From Chelatococcus sp. HY11 (GTDB taxonomy: Bacteria > Pseudomonadota > Alphaproteobacteria > Rhizobiales > Beijerinckiaceae), in NCBI RefSeq assembly GCF_018398335.1, contig NZ_JAHBRX010000001.1, positions 2,782,001 through 2,846,000 of the forward strand: DNA of 64,000 nucleotides. The letters run 5' to 3'. A program made the translations under genes and the position numbers. Positions 44,922 through 57,223 of this stretch are shown here, one piece after another (the stretch's first letter is position 1; each line of letters opens with the position of its first letter). The notes under the pieces were generated by a model. The model did no database searches. It was not told where the DNA came from and worked only from the letters and a program-made list of their open reading frames with translations.

Positions 44922-45182
44922 TCAGGCGTTTTCCAGCAATGCGTCGAGCTCGCCACGCCGTTCCAGCGCATAGAGATCATCGCATCCACCAACATGATGA
45001 TCGCCAACGAAGATCTGCGGGACGGTGCTTCGTCCTCCGGCACGCGCAATCATCGTCGCGCGTTCGTCAGCCTTGCCTGAAATCTCGATCTCCTCAAAAG
45101 CCACGTTCTTGGAGGCCAGCAGTTCCTTCGCCGACTGGCAATAGGGGCACCACGACTTCGTATAGATCGTTACATCAGGCAT
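44922..45182 (-). CDS. grxC: Glutaredoxin GrxC-type (dithiol)
   Basis: Class I dithiol glutaredoxin, 86 aa. The active site CPYC is at 12-15, the cis-proline loop TVPQIFV at about 59-65 and the glutathione-binding GGCDDL at about 71-76. The ATG at 45182 gives the standard N-terminus; a GTG six codons earlier is an alternative. It lies 50 bases downstream of the comF-like gene on the same strand. Confidence 0.94.
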   Translation of the reverse strand: MPDVTIYTKSWCPYCQSAKELLASKNVAFEEIEISGKADERATMIARAGGRSTVPQIFVGDHHVGGCDDLYALERRGELDALLENA

Positions 45183-45232
45183 ATCAGAACGCCGTTTCAC
45201 AACAGTTGTGCTCTAGTCACATATAGGTGCCA

Positions 45233-46012
45233 TCATGCCTCCGCGACAACCCTCGCGAAGGTCAATATATCAACGTGGGAAGCGCCACCGCGCAGCAGAG
45301 CGCGGCAAGCCGCGTTGGCGGTCGCCCCTGTCGTCAGCACGTCGTCGACCAGAATAACACGTTCGCCCGCCAGGCGCCTGTTGTCAGGCACAAGAAATGC
45401 GCCCTGGAGGTTGGCGGCGCGCTCCACCCGCGTGAGCCCGACCTGTGGCCGCGTATTCTTGCGGCGGTGGAGCACCAGGCCGTCACAGCGCAGGCCGCTT
45501 CGCCGCGCGACCTCCTGCGACAGGACCATGGCCTGGTTGAAACGGCGCGACCACAGGCGCCGGGGATGCAACGGCACTGGCACGATGAGCGCGGCCTCAG
45601 CAAACAGCTCTGCACCCGCTGTCGTCATCATGCGGCCCATGGCTTTCCCAAGCTCGAGGCGATCGCCGTATTTCAGGCGATGAACCAGTTCGCGGGCTGT
45701 GCCGTCGTAGCGAGCGACGGCCCTTGCCCTCTCGAAGACAGGCGGGTCGGCGATGGCGGCCGGTGACAGCAGCGGGCCACCGAGATCCACCGCGAAGGGC
45801 GTGCCCAGCCGTTCGCAGTAGGGACGGGTGATGAAGGGCAGCTCGCGCCAGCACGCGGCGCAAACCCCATGCGGCTCGGCCGTCGCGTGCCCGCAGGCAA
45901 TGCAGGTCGGCGGATAGATCAGGCCGACGAGGCGGCTCGCCAGCGCGCCAGCGCGCCCATGCAGCACCTCAGCCGAGCGCCGCAGCCAGCCGCTCCTGAC
46001 GAATTCGGCCAT
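45233..46012 (-). CDS. ComF-family phosphoribosyltransferase
   Basis: Double-zinc-ribbon plus type I PRTase protein, 259 aa. The N-terminal four-cysteine ribbon is C37, C40, C51, C54. The PRPP-binding motif VILVDDVLTTGAT lies at about 218-230, and NQAMVLSQEVARR with the KNTRPQVGL loop is typical of ComF/GntX. In natural competence ComFC helps single-strand DNA handling, but in non-competent proteobacteria its role is unclear. GGGGGAGAC precedes the ATG at 46012, which is preferred to the longer frame. Confidence 0.9.
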   Translation of the reverse strand: MAEFVRSGWLRRSAEVLHGRAGALASRLVGLIYPPTCIACGHATAEPHGVCAACWRELPFITRPYCERLGTPFAVDLGGPLLSPAAIADPPVFERARAVARYDGTARELVHRLKYGDRLELGKAMGRMMTTAGAELFAEAALIVPVPLHPRRLWSRRFNQAMVLSQEVARRSGLRCDGLVLHRRKNTRPQVGLTRVERAANLQGAFLVPDNRRLAGERVILVDDVLTTGATANAACRALLRGGASHVDILTFARVVAEA

Positions 46013-46206
46013 GCCAATGTCTCCCCCACCCCTCAGTTTAGGGCGTCGGAGCAAGCCGTCAAAGGCCCACAGCCAGCGGAACGTCGATGCCAGCCGACCA
46101 TCACGCCCGGGGAGGCATTCAGCGATAATCTTTGACCGCCGGACCGAAGCGCAGGATAACGCGGGCCATCACCGCCCCCTCGCTCCATCAGGATGAAGGA
46201 CCATCC

Positions 46207-47100
46207 ATGGCCGCCCCCCTCGTCTTCGACCGTGCCCTCGCCCGCCGTCGCCTGGAGCGCGCCCACCGCGAGGGCTTCATCGACTTCCTGGTGGCCCGTG
46301 CCGCGGAGGATCTCGTCGATCGGCTTGCCGCCGTGAAACGCGAGTTCGACCTGGCGCTGGATCTCGGCACGCCGACCGACGCCGCGGCGTCGGCTCTGGC
46401 GGCCTCGGGGCAGGCCGGACGGATCGTGCGGGCGGCGCCCACCGCCGCTGCCCTCGGCCAAAGCAAAGGCAGCGCGGTGGTTGCGGACGAGGAAGCCTTG
46501 CCCTTCGCGGAGGCACGCTTCGACCTCGCCGTGTCCCTGCTGGCGCTCCAGGGGGTCAACGACCTTCCGGGATCCCTTGTGCAGATCCGCCGCAGCCTCA
46601 AGCCGGATGGATTGTTTCTCGCCGCGCTGTTCGGCGGCTCCACGCTGACGGAACTGCGCCAGATCCTAGCGGAGGCCGAAAGCGAGATCGAGGGCGGGGT
46701 CAGCCCGCGCGTCGCGCCCTTCATCGACATACGCGACATGGGCGGGCTGCTGCAGCGCGCAGGCTTTGCCCTGCCGGTCGCGGATATCGACACGGTCAAG
46801 GTGCGTTACGAGCACCCCATCGGCCTGATGCGAGACCTTCGCGCCATGGGCCTGACGAACAGTCTCGTCGAACGCCGCCGCAAGCCCCTGAAGCGGCAGA
46901 CGCTCGCCCATGCCATCGCGCTTTACTACGAGCGCTTCGCCGATGACGACGGCCGCTTGCCCGCTACCTTCGACATCCTCTGGGTATCGGGCTGGGTGCC
47001 CCACGAGAGCCAGCAAAAGCCGTTGAAGCCCGGCTCCGCAAAGGTGCGACTGGCGGATGCCTTGAACACCAAGGAGATCAAGACCGGCGACGAGGGGTAG
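46207..47100 (+). CDS. NDUFAF5-like SAM methyltransferase/hydroxylase family protein
   Basis: Class I methyltransferase-fold protein of 297 aa, nearest in pattern to the alphaproteobacterial homologues of mitochondrial complex I factor NDUFAF5 (BioC-like). It begins VFDRALARRRLERAH, has the SAM region ALDLGTPTDAA (about 53-63) and the post-motif segment ADEEALPFAEARFDLAVSLLALQGVNDLPG (about 95-124), and ends with WVSGWVPHESQQKPLKPGSAKVRLADAL, a strong family tail. GAAGGA sits six bases before the ATG. It is divergent from the comF-like gene, and whether it modifies complex I in bacteria is inference. Confidence 0.85.
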   Translation: MAAPLVFDRALARRRLERAHREGFIDFLVARAAEDLVDRLAAVKREFDLALDLGTPTDAAASALAASGQAGRIVRAAPTAAALGQSKGSAVVADEEALPFAEARFDLAVSLLALQGVNDLPGSLVQIRRSLKPDGLFLAALFGGSTLTELRQILAEAESEIEGGVSPRVAPFIDIRDMGGLLQRAGFALPVADIDTVKVRYEHPIGLMRDLRAMGLTNSLVERRRKPLKRQTLAHAIALYYERFADDDGRLPATFDILWVSGWVPHESQQKPLKPGSAKVRLADALNTKEIKTGDEG

Positions 47101-47141
47101 CGCGGGGGCTATCGCCATCTTCCGGCCGGACCACCGCGATC

Positions 47142-47186
47142 GGTCCCACCTGGCGCCTGCGGCGCCACCCTCCCCAGTGAGGAGGG
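47142..47186. repeat. Palindromic intergenic repeat, family A copy 2
   Basis: A perfect 7-bp hairpin TGGCGCC-TGC-GGCGCCA (47151-47167) is followed by CCTCCCC-AGT-GAGGAGG. Read in reverse, it aligns with the copies near 13.5 and 53.3 kb. It lies between converging methyltransferase and mutT genes. Confidence 0.55.
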
Positions 47187-47197
47187 ATCGGCGCTTC

Positions 47198-47605
47198 TCA
47201 GCGCAGAAGATCGACCAGCACCGGGATCAGCGGTTCGTCAGCGGGCGGCATCGGGTAGTCGCGCAGCGCCGTGGCCCGTACCCATTTCAGGGTCTGCCCC
47301 TCACGCGGAGCGGCGATGCCCTCCCAGCGCCGGCAGATATAGAGCGGCATCAGGAGATGGAAGGTCTCGTAGGGGTAGCTCGCGAAAGTGAGCGGTGCGA
47401 GGCATTCCTGTTTCACCGTGATGCCGAGCTCCTCGTTGAGCTCCCGGATCAGCGTTTCCTCGGGCCGCTCGCCGGCCTCCACCTTGCCCCCGGGGAACTC
47501 CCAAAGGCCCGCGAGCGCCTTGCCCGGCGGACGTTGGGCAAGGAGGATGCGCCCGTCAGCATCGACGAGGGCGCAGGCCGCGACGAGCGTCAGCTTCACA
47601 CTCAC
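47198..47605 (-). CDS. mutT: MutT-type Nudix hydrolase (8-oxo-dGTP diphosphatase)
   Basis: Nucleotide-pool sanitising enzyme of 135 aa. The Nudix box runs [26 protein letters not shown] (about 37-62) with all metal-binding glutamates, preceded by the MutT-like [15 protein letters not shown]. The start is a GTG whose last two bases are shared with the argJ stop (GTGA overlap), the usual argJ-mutT coupling in Rhizobiales. Specificity for 8-oxo-dGTP is inferred from family and neighbourhood. Confidence 0.9.
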   Translation of the reverse strand: MSVKLTLVAACALVDADGRILLAQRPPGKALAGLWEFPGGKVEAGERPEETLIRELNEELGITVKQECLAPLTFASYPYETFHLLMPLYICRRWEGIAAPREGQTLKWVRATALRDYPMPPADEPLIPVLVDLLR

Positions 47606-48849
47606 GAGCGGTAGTCGCCGTTGATCTCGACATAGGCCTTGGTGAGGTCGCAGGTCCACACCTTCGCCGAACCACCGCCGAGCCCGATATCAGCGGTGAT
47701 GCGGATATCCGCGCCGCGCATATAGGCCGATGTCGCGGTCTCGTCGTAGGAGGCATCGCGCTCGCCATCGACGGCCACGCGGATATCGCCGAACCAGATG
47801 GCGAGGCGATCACGTTCAGCAGGCTCGCCCGCCTTGCCGACAGCCATGACGACACGCCCCCAATTGGCGTCCTCGCCGGCAACGGCCGTCTTCACCAACG
47901 GTGAATTGGCGATGGACAAAGCGATGCGCTTGGCGGACGCGTCGTCCACGGCGCCCTGAACCAGAACCTCGACGAACTTGCGCGCGCCCTCGCCGTCGCG
48001 CACGACCTGATGGGCGAGGTCGAGCAGCAGCGCGTCGAAAGCCGCCTTGAATGCGACGAGCCGTGGGTCATCCACCGCCTCGACCGGCTTGGCGCCGCGA
48101 GCCGCCGCGGCACCCGTCGCAAAGGCGATGAGCGTATCGGAGGTGGATGTATCGCTATCGACGGTGATGGCGTTGAAGGAGCCTTTCACACCACCGGACA
48201 ACAGCGCCTGAAGGACCGGGGCGGAAATCGGCGCGTCGGTCACCACGTAGGACAGCATCGTCGCCATGTCGGGAGCGATCATGCCGGCGCCCTTGGCGAT
48301 GCCGTTGATGGTGACCGTGATGCCATCAATGTCAGCGGCGCGCGTAGCAACCTTGGGGAAGGTATCCGTCGTCATGATCGCCTTGGCGGCATCGAGCCAA
48401 GGTTCCGGCGAGGCGCGACGGGCGCAGTCGGCCAGCACCCCCTCGAATTTCGTGGCGTCGAGCGGCTCGCCGATTACGCCGGTCGAGGAGAGGAAAATCT
48501 CGCTTTCCGCGCAGCCGACCGCGGCGGCGGCGAGCTTTGCGGTGAGCGCCGTCGACTCGCGGCCCTTCCGGCCAGTGAAGGCGTTGGCATTGCCGGAATT
48601 GACAACGAGCGCCCGCGCCTTGCCGCCGGCGAGCCGGTCCCGGCACCATTCTACCGGTGCTGACGGGCACTTGGAACGCGTGAACACGCCCGCCACGCTC
48701 GTGCCCTCATCAAAGATGGCGAGCAGCACGTCCGTTCGGCCCTTGTAGCGAATGCCCGCCGCGGCGGTGGCGAAGCGCACACCGGCGATGGGCGGCATGG
48801 CCGGAACGGACTTCGGGGCGAGTGGCGAGACGGGATGTTCTTTTGCCAT
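47602..48849 (-). CDS. argJ: Bifunctional glutamate N-acetyltransferase/ornithine acetyltransferase ArgJ
   Basis: Recycles acetyl groups in arginine synthesis, 415 aa precursor. The self-cleavage site lies in [16 protein letters not shown], giving a beta chain that starts with nucleophile T197. Other family marks are [13 protein letters not shown] (84-96) and the C-terminal [11 protein letters not shown]. The ATG at 48849 gives the normal length; the frame is open about 33 codons further upstream. mutT overlaps its stop. Confidence 0.95.
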   Translation of the reverse strand: MAKEHPVSPLAPKSVPAMPPIAGVRFATAAAGIRYKGRTDVLLAIFDEGTSVAGVFTRSKCPSAPVEWCRDRLAGGKARALVVNSGNANAFTGRKGRESTALTAKLAAAAVGCAESEIFLSSTGVIGEPLDATKFEGVLADCARRASPEPWLDAAKAIMTTDTFPKVATRAADIDGITVTINGIAKGAGMIAPDMATMLSYVVTDAPISAPVLQALLSGGVKGSFNAITVDSDTSTSDTLIAFATGAAAARGAKPVEAVDDPRLVAFKAAFDALLLDLAHQVVRDGEGARKFVEVLVQGAVDDASAKRIALSIANSPLVKTAVAGEDANWGRVVMAVGKAGEPAERDRLAIWFGDIRVAVDGERDASYDETATSAYMRGADIRITADIGLGGGSAKVWTCDLTKAYVEINGDYRS

Positions 48850-49028
48850 GGTCGGGCCGATCGGGAGGGGACACGCACGCCGGCAGGTGCGGCGCGGACG
48901 GGGTGAACGGAAGTACGGCATGGAGCGCAGGCCATACTTCCGGATCATCAGGTCGAAGACACAGCCTGGCGTTCATGGCTGCCTGCCGACCGAAGCGTGA
49001 TCTGACAGGCTGTTCCCGCCAGTTCCAA

Positions 49029-49976
49029 TCAGGGCTTCTTGGGCTCGGCGGGCGTTGCCGGGGCCGGCGCGCCGGGCGTAGGAGCGGGCGCCGCCGGCGG
49101 CTCGTCGAGACGCTCGATCTTCGCATCCTTGCGCAGGGAAACGATGATGTCCTGCTGGGCCTTCTGCGCGAGGTAGCTGTCGACCTGCTCCTTGACCTCG
49201 TCGAAGGTGGGGACAGGCTTTTCGCGCTTTTCCTCGACCTTGATGACGTGCCAGCCGAACTGGCTCTTCACCGGCGCCGAGATCTCGCCCGGCTTGAGCT
49301 TGAACGCGGCCTCGGCGAATTCCGGCACCATCCGGTCCTTGGTGAAGAAGCCGAGATCCCCGCCTTCCTTCGCCGAGCCGGGATCCTTCGACACCTCGGC
49401 GGCGACCTTCGTGAAGTCCTCGCCGGCCTTGAGGCGCGCTTCGATCTTCTTGGCGTCAGCCTCGTTCTCCACGAGGATGTGGCGGGCGCGCACCTCTTCC
49501 TCAGGCTTCATGCCCTTGACCGTATCCTCGTAGAGGGCCTTGGCCGCCTCGGGTGTCGCCGCCTTCTTCACCTCGGCCGCAAGGTAGTCATCCAGCAGCA
49601 CCTTGTCCCGGAAGTAGGCCAGCCGGCGCGCGAAGTCCGGCGTGTCGCCGATCTTGGCCTTTTCAGCCGCCTGCGCGAGGATCTTCATGTCGATGAGGTA
49701 GTTCAACAGATAGGTCCGGCGCTGGGCTTCCGGCATGGCCGGCAGCCGGTCCCCCAGATCCTCGCTGGCCACGTCGAGATCCCGCTGCGTGATCGCCACG
49801 CCGTTCACAGTGGCAAGCGGCTTGTCCGGGTTCGCAGCGGAAGCGGCCGGCGCGGCAGGTTGAGCCGCCGGGGCCGCGGCGCCCTGGGCCAAGGCGGGAA
49901 CGGAAAGCGCGCCCACGCCTGGCAATCCCATCAGGGCGGTGGCGGCTGTGGTGAGAAAGAAGCGACGAAGGTTCAT
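49029..49976 (-). CDS. Periplasmic parvulin-type peptidyl-prolyl isomerase
   Basis: PpiC/SurA-like foldase of 315 aa. The signal peptide (about 1-31, ending ALAQG) is followed by an Ala/Pro linker, a helical chaperone domain (about 50-160) and one rotamase domain (about 162-255, with RARHILVENEADAKKI and FGWHVIKVEE). A Pro/Ala tail closes it. It lies 179 bases upstream of argJ on the same strand and is divergent from secA, a neighbourhood found in Rhizobiales. Confidence 0.9.
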   Translation of the reverse strand: MNLRRFFLTTAATALMGLPGVGALSVPALAQGAAAPAAQPAAPAASAANPDKPLATVNGVAITQRDLDVASEDLGDRLPAMPEAQRRTYLLNYLIDMKILAQAAEKAKIGDTPDFARRLAYFRDKVLLDDYLAAEVKKAATPEAAKALYEDTVKGMKPEEEVRARHILVENEADAKKIEARLKAGEDFTKVAAEVSKDPGSAKEGGDLGFFTKDRMVPEFAEAAFKLKPGEISAPVKSQFGWHVIKVEEKREKPVPTFDEVKEQVDSYLAQKAQQDIIVSLRKDAKIERLDEPPAAPAPTPGAPAPATPAEPKKP

Positions 49977-50464
49977 GGGTGCTTCCGCGATGCGACCAGG
50001 GGCCGATGGAGGGCTGGCAGCCGCAGGAACGGCGTCAGCCTTTTGAGCTTAAGTGGCTTGCATGAGTGGCCGAAGCCGCGTTGCTTGGCAAGACCTTTTG
50101 GCAAGACCTTTAGTTGGCGGAAGCCTCTGGTATGGCACGGGCTCGTTGACATCCCGCCCAGCATTGCGACCACCGGGCCGCGAGCCGGCGCCTATATATA
50201 TATAGCGCCACAAGGCTTGTTTGGCAGTAACCGGGTTGACAGATCCTCGTGATACACCCATTTCGCCGAACAGCACGGGGCTTCGCCGCTTCGAAACATC
50301 GGCGTGCGATATGGGCGAAATCAAGGTCGGCGCGATAAAGTCGATCGCGCGGCGCCCATGTCCCCGCTGTTGTGCTGGACCCGGCGCCCCTTGGGGGTTA
50401 ATCGTGTGACCGACGGCGCGGGATGCCTTCCCGTGCCGGAATTGATCGTCCGGAAAGAATCTCG
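49977..50464. other. Divergent intergenic region between ppi and secA
   Basis: 488 bases without a convincing gene; open frames here are short and lack codon bias. It holds a (TA)6 tract flanked by a GGCGC/GCGCC stem (50188-50210) and a TTGACA hexamer at 50236-50241, about 225 bases before the secA ATG, without a clear -10 at 17 bases. A long leader upstream of secA is known from other bacteria as a site of secretion-responsive control; no SecM-like arrest peptide was recognised. Confidence 0.5.
50188..50210. promoter_or_regulatory. Hairpin with (TA)6 tract in secA upstream region
   Basis: GGCGC and GCGCC arms enclose CTATATATATATA. Alternating TA of this length is unusual in the surrounding GC-rich DNA and could melt easily. 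It may be a promoter element or a structured site; no binding protein is assigned. Confidence 0.35.
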
Positions 50465-53248
<2,784 letters not shown>

Positions 53249-53259
53249 GCGATCGCCCG

Positions 53260-53360
53260 GCGCGGGTCGCTTCTCCCTGTCAGGAGAGGTCGTGCGCGCA
53301 TCGTCCGGGTGGGGGCTTTACGGGTATTCGTCGTAACCCTCACCTGTCCCTCCCTCATCG
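53260..53360. repeat. Palindromic intergenic repeat, family A copy 3
   Basis: TTCTCCCTGTCAGGAGAGGTCG followed by a CCGGGTGGGGG stretch matches copy 1 near 13.6 kb. A second arm TCCCTC-ATC-GGGAGAGGGGA lies at about 53350-53374. It falls between secA and the converging transglycosylase gene. Confidence 0.55.
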
Positions 53361-53440
53361 GGAGAGGGGACGCAAGCGACTGGCGTCGCATTCCCCGTTT
53401 CCGCTCGTTTCTGGATATCCAACCGCGCCCGGCGCGTGGC

Positions 53441-54181
53441 TCACTGCATGATGCGTAGAGTCGAAGAGCCAACCTTGGTGAGGTTGCGCATACGGGAATC
53501 GTAGGTAGCCCAGTTCACCCGGCTCTTGCGGCGTCCTGTCTTTCCGCGCGCGACGGGGCCGATCGCCCCGACGACCGGATCGCCGAAGGTCGGGGTCGGC
53601 ACCTCCCCCGTGACGGGATAGCCCTGGGCGGTCAGGATCGCACGGACACGCTGGCAATAGTGCACCGAGCGATAGGAGAAGCGTGTCTCCCCGTGGCCCG
53701 CGCGGTATTTCATGACCGTCGTGCAGATATCGCCGCCCGCCAGCCTCCAGGCGCCCGTGAGATAGGTGATGCCGTAGCGGATGTTCGTGGCGGGCTCGGC
53801 GAGCTCCGCGAGCGAGCCGCTGAAGCCGAGCATCCGTGCAGTCGAAGGCAACACCTGCATCAGCCCGACTTCTCCATAACTGCCTGACGCAGAAATGTTA
53901 TAGGCGCTCTCGACCTCCGCGACCGCGTCGGCGATCTGAGGCGGCAAGCCTGATTTCAACGCCTGCTCGCGGACGAGCGCCCGCAATCGCACCTTGTCCC
54001 GACCGGGTGATGGAACGGAGGCTTCCGGCGTTGCGGGCTTTGGCGCGGGCGCAACCGCGGCCTCGGCCGGCGTCGCTACCGGCTTGGGCGCCTGACCGTT
54101 CTCGGGCGCGGCAAGCGCTTGCCCCATCGCGAGGACAGCGACGGTTAAAGCTGCGACGGGGACACCGGTCCTGACCACCAT
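53441..54181 (-). CDS. SLT-type lytic transglycosylase
   Basis: Cleaves peptidoglycan between MurNAc and GlcNAc, 246 aa. A signal peptide (about 1-24, ALA-AP) and a Pro/Ala linker precede an SLT domain (about 63-190). The catalytic glutamate is in AEVESAYN (E91-S92), with GEVGLMQVLPSTA (104-116) and the NIRYGITYL motif. GAGGA lies eight bases before the ATG at 54181. The basic tail (GKTGRRKSRV) could bind polyanions. It lies beside the L,D-transpeptidase gene on the same strand, and both act on the wall. Confidence 0.9.
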   Translation of the reverse strand: MVVRTGVPVAALTVAVLAMGQALAAPENGQAPKPVATPAEAAVAPAPKPATPEASVPSPGRDKVRLRALVREQALKSGLPPQIADAVAEVESAYNISASGSYGEVGLMQVLPSTARMLGFSGSLAELAEPATNIRYGITYLTGAWRLAGGDICTTVMKYRAGHGETRFSYRSVHYCQRVRAILTAQGYPVTGEVPTPTFGDPVVGAIGPVARGKTGRRKSRVNWATYDSRMRNLTKVGSSTLRIMQ

Positions 54182-54471
54182 GGAGCTGTTCCTCTTGCCG
54201 GAAACGCCGGCCGGGAGCGACAAGGCACAGTCTGTCATGCGCCATAAGAGCTTATCGTAGTGTGACGGCCAAATATAAATTCATTGGAAACACGACCCAA
54301 AAGCTTACCGCCGCGGACAGAACGCGACAGGCACGCGCGCCATATCCTCTCCAAAGATAAGGGCAGCTTCAGGGACACGGCCAAGGCTACGCCCTGGGCG
54401 AAGCGCCAAAGGAAAAGGCCGCCGTCAATCGACAGCGGCCCGAAGATTCCTCGTCAGACGTGCCTGCCGGC

Positions 54472-55902
54472 TTAGAACAGGGAGAGCGGCCACACACTGC
54501 GCGATGATGCCTCGTTTGCATCCTTCGCGGGCAATTCCGCGCGTTTGTCGGTTGATGTCGTCTTTCCACTGTTGGACGACTGCTGCCGCTGCGGAGGCAG
54601 CGGAGCCGCGGCGGGCACCGTCTGCGAGATGGCCTCTGCCGCCGGCGCCGCAGGTTTCGTGGGCGCGTCCGCCCAGGACATCACGCGCTGGAACAATGAC
54701 TTCTTCGGAGCAACGCTCTCACCCGCCCCGACAGCGGCGAGAACCGGCGCAGGCGTTGTCGCCTCGTCACGCACCGTCGACGATGTCGATACCACGTCGG
54801 CTACCGCCGGCTTGGCCGCGGGCGCCATCGAAGCGACGGCTGTCACAGGCTGCGCCGCCTTTGGCGCGACGCCCTCCTCCAGCACGATTTCCTCCGGCCC
54901 GTTCATCAGCGCTTCCGGACGGCTCACGTTCTCGAGGGGCCTCGCGCTGCTGCGCGCGGCGAACATCATGACGCCGCCATCCGAACCGCCGAAGCCGTTG
55001 GACGCAGAGCTGAAGGACTTATGCTGCCCGCCATCCTGATAAACCAGGCGGACGGCCGAGGTGCCCGAGCGCACCAGCTCGGCGACCTTAGCGTCATCCC
55101 GGTGCTGCTTCGCCTTCACGGCCGAAGCCACGGCCTCGTCCTCGCGCAGGGTGGGGCAAGCCGCAACGGGATCGAGCCGGATGCCGCTCGCTGAGACGGC
55201 GTTGAAGACATACTGGCGACCGCAGACGCCGACCTTCGGCTCCTCGCGCGTCACCTCGAAATTGTCGGAACCGCGCTTCAACATCTGCCAGAAGGCGATA
55301 TTGGGATCCTTGCGGTGCTTGGCCATGTTCTCCGGGGTCATCCGGAAGGGATAGGCCTGGAACTGGAAGGAACGCTGACCGCCGCCGAAGGCCTCGCGGC
55401 CAAGCGCGTAGATTTCCGCAATCTGCTCATCCGTCATGGAATAGCAGCCGCGCGACGAGCACGCGCCATGCACCATGAGGAAGGACCCGGTGCGGCCGTT
55501 CGCCCGGTCATAGGCGTTGGGGAAGCCGGTGTCGAACGAGAGGAAGAACTGCGAGTTCGGATTCATCTGCGCCGGCGTGATATTGTAGAAGCCTTCCGGC
55601 GCCTGCCGGTCGCCCTCGCGCACCTTCGGGCCGAGCTGACCCGACCAGCGGCAGATGGGATAGGTCTTCAGAAGCGCGTAACGGCCCGTGTTGTCCTTCT
55701 TCCAGACCTCAAGCTCCGCCTCCTTCTTATAGGCGCGGATGAGAATGGGAGAAGACTTTGTCATGCCCTTCTCGGACATGAGCGCCAGCGTAGCAGCGGG
55801 CAGCGGAGCGTTTGCACGGGCGCTGCGATTGTAGCCGTTCCCGTCCTGGCAGGAGGCGAGGCCTAATCCCACGACGGCGATCAATGCGACGCGCTTGAAC
55901 AT
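54472..55902 (-). CDS. L,D-transpeptidase, YafK-type lipoprotein
   Basis: Periplasmic YkuD-domain enzyme of 476 aa. A lipobox LASC puts a lipidated cysteine at C18. The YkuD domain (about 50-180) has the active-site pattern HGACSSRGC (H145, nucleophile C153), as in YafK/ErfK relatives that form 3-3 cross-links or attach proteins to the wall. The last 200 residues are low complexity, rich in Ala, Pro, Ser and Thr, and end WPLSLF. ATG at 55902 is preferred; another at 55917 is possible. The catalytic details beyond the motif are not readable. Confidence 0.85.
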   Translation of the reverse strand: MFKRVALIAVVGLGLASCQDGNGYNRSARANAPLPAATLALMSEKGMTKSSPILIRAYKKEAELEVWKKDNTGRYALLKTYPICRWSGQLGPKVREGDRQAPEGFYNITPAQMNPNSQFFLSFDTGFPNAYDRANGRTGSFLMVHGACSSRGCYSMTDEQIAEIYALGREAFGGGQRSFQFQAYPFRMTPENMAKHRKDPNIAFWQMLKRGSDNFEVTREEPKVGVCGRQYVFNAVSASGIRLDPVAACPTLREDEAVASAVKAKQHRDDAKVAELVRSGTSAVRLVYQDGGQHKSFSSASNGFGGSDGGVMMFAARSSARPLENVSRPEALMNGPEEIVLEEGVAPKAAQPVTAVASMAPAAKPAVADVVSTSSTVRDEATTPAPVLAAVGAGESVAPKKSLFQRVMSWADAPTKPAAPAAEAISQTVPAAAPLPPQRQQSSNSGKTTSTDKRAELPAKDANEASSRSVWPLSLF

Positions 55903-56080
55903 CAGCCATCCAATCATTCGACCGGTCAAAAATGTCACCGGTTGTTAGCTTTTACGCTCTGAAGCGTTACCCCAATCTTACCAAATTATGGCAGACCGGT
56001 GGCACCTCACAGGTCGGCACGCGAACGAACTGACGACTCGGCTCCATCTTTTCGTCACTTTAGACGGAATCAGACGGGTT

Positions 56081-57034
56081 TCACAACCGTCTGCCGATCG
56101 CCAGGAATTTGTCAGCCCGGCGGTCGCGGACCTCCTCGGGAGAGAGGCCCGCGAGATCCTGGAAACTGGCCGCGATGGCGTCGCCGGTTGCCGCGATCGC
56201 CTGGGTCGCATCCCGATGCGCGCCGCCTGACGGCTCGGCGATGATCGCATCGATCACACCGAATTTCAGGAGGTCCTGCGCGGTAATTTTCATGCCGGTG
56301 GCGGCATCCTGGGCGCGGGAGGAATCGCGCCAGAGAATGGAGGCCGCGCCTTCCGGCGAGATCACCGAATAGATCGAATGCTCCAGCATCAAGACCTTGT
56401 TGGTGGTGGCGAGCGCGATGGCGCCGCCGGAGCCGCCCTCACCGATGATGACGGAAACGCTCGCGGTCGGCAGCGCGAGACAGGCCTCCGTCGAACGGGC
56501 AATGGCTTCGGCCTGGCCACGTTCCTCGGCATTGATGCCGGGATAGGCGCCCGCCGTGTCGACGAAAGTGATGACCGGCAGCGAGAAGCGTCCGGCGAGC
56601 TCCATGAGGCGTACCGCCTTGCGGTAGCCCTCGGGCTTTGCCATGCCGAAATTGTGGCGGATGCGCTCCTCGGTGTTCGAGCCCTTTTCCTGGCCGATCA
56701 CGCAGACACTTTCGCCACGGAAGCGACCGAACCCGCCGACGATCGCCTCATCCTCACCGAATTTGCGATCGCCCGCGAGGGGGGTGAAATCGTCGATCAA
56801 TGCGGCGCAGTAGTCGATGAAATGCGGTCGCTGCGGATGACGTGCAACCAGCGCCTTCTGCCATGGGGTCAGCGCGGCGTAGAGCTCGTCCAAAGCGCGC
56901 GAGGCCTTGGCCTCCAACTTGCCGATCTCCTCGCCGATGGCAACGGCATCGCCGGACTGGGCCAACGCTCGCAGCTCCTCGACCTTGGCCTCGAGTTCAG
57001 CGACGGGTTTTTCAAAATCGAGATAGCTGCGCAT
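56081..57034 (-). CDS. accA: Acetyl-CoA carboxylase carboxyltransferase subunit alpha AccA
   Basis: Carboxyltransferase alpha subunit for malonyl-CoA synthesis, 317 aa, the standard length. It starts MRSYLDFEKPVAELE and has the crotonase-fold oxyanion segments TFVDTAGAYPGINAEERGQAEAIA (about 167-190) and IGEGGSGGAIAL (about 205-216), then EHSIYSVISPEGAASILW. The frame is open 12 codons upstream. It makes fatty-acid precursor in the cytoplasm with AccB, AccC and AccD, none of which is in the window. Confidence 0.96.
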   Translation of the reverse strand: MRSYLDFEKPVAELEAKVEELRALAQSGDAVAIGEEIGKLEAKASRALDELYAALTPWQKALVARHPQRPHFIDYCAALIDDFTPLAGDRKFGEDEAIVGGFGRFRGESVCVIGQEKGSNTEERIRHNFGMAKPEGYRKAVRLMELAGRFSLPVITFVDTAGAYPGINAEERGQAEAIARSTEACLALPTASVSVIIGEGGSGGAIALATTNKVLMLEHSIYSVISPEGAASILWRDSSRAQDAATGMKITAQDLLKFGVIDAIIAEPSGGAHRDATQAIAATGDAIAASFQDLAGLSPEEVRDRRADKFLAIGRRL

Positions 57035-57223
57035 CAACTCACAATAGGGGTCAGCAAAGCCCTTCAACACCCCGAGATCGAAGGGCCGAACACAGCCTCC
57101 GTCTAAGGGGCCGGCGAAGGCCGGACCTTGGCGTCAGGAGGGCTGCAAGTCAATATCCCGGCCGGAGTGAATATCCCGGACCACGCGCAGCATCCGTGCG
57201 CCACCGCACCAATGCGGCACCGC

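Noticed and set aside
48822-50252. 476-codon open frame on the plus strand
   Set aside because: Antisense to the parvulin isomerase gene; Leu/Arg/His-rich translation without a family pattern.
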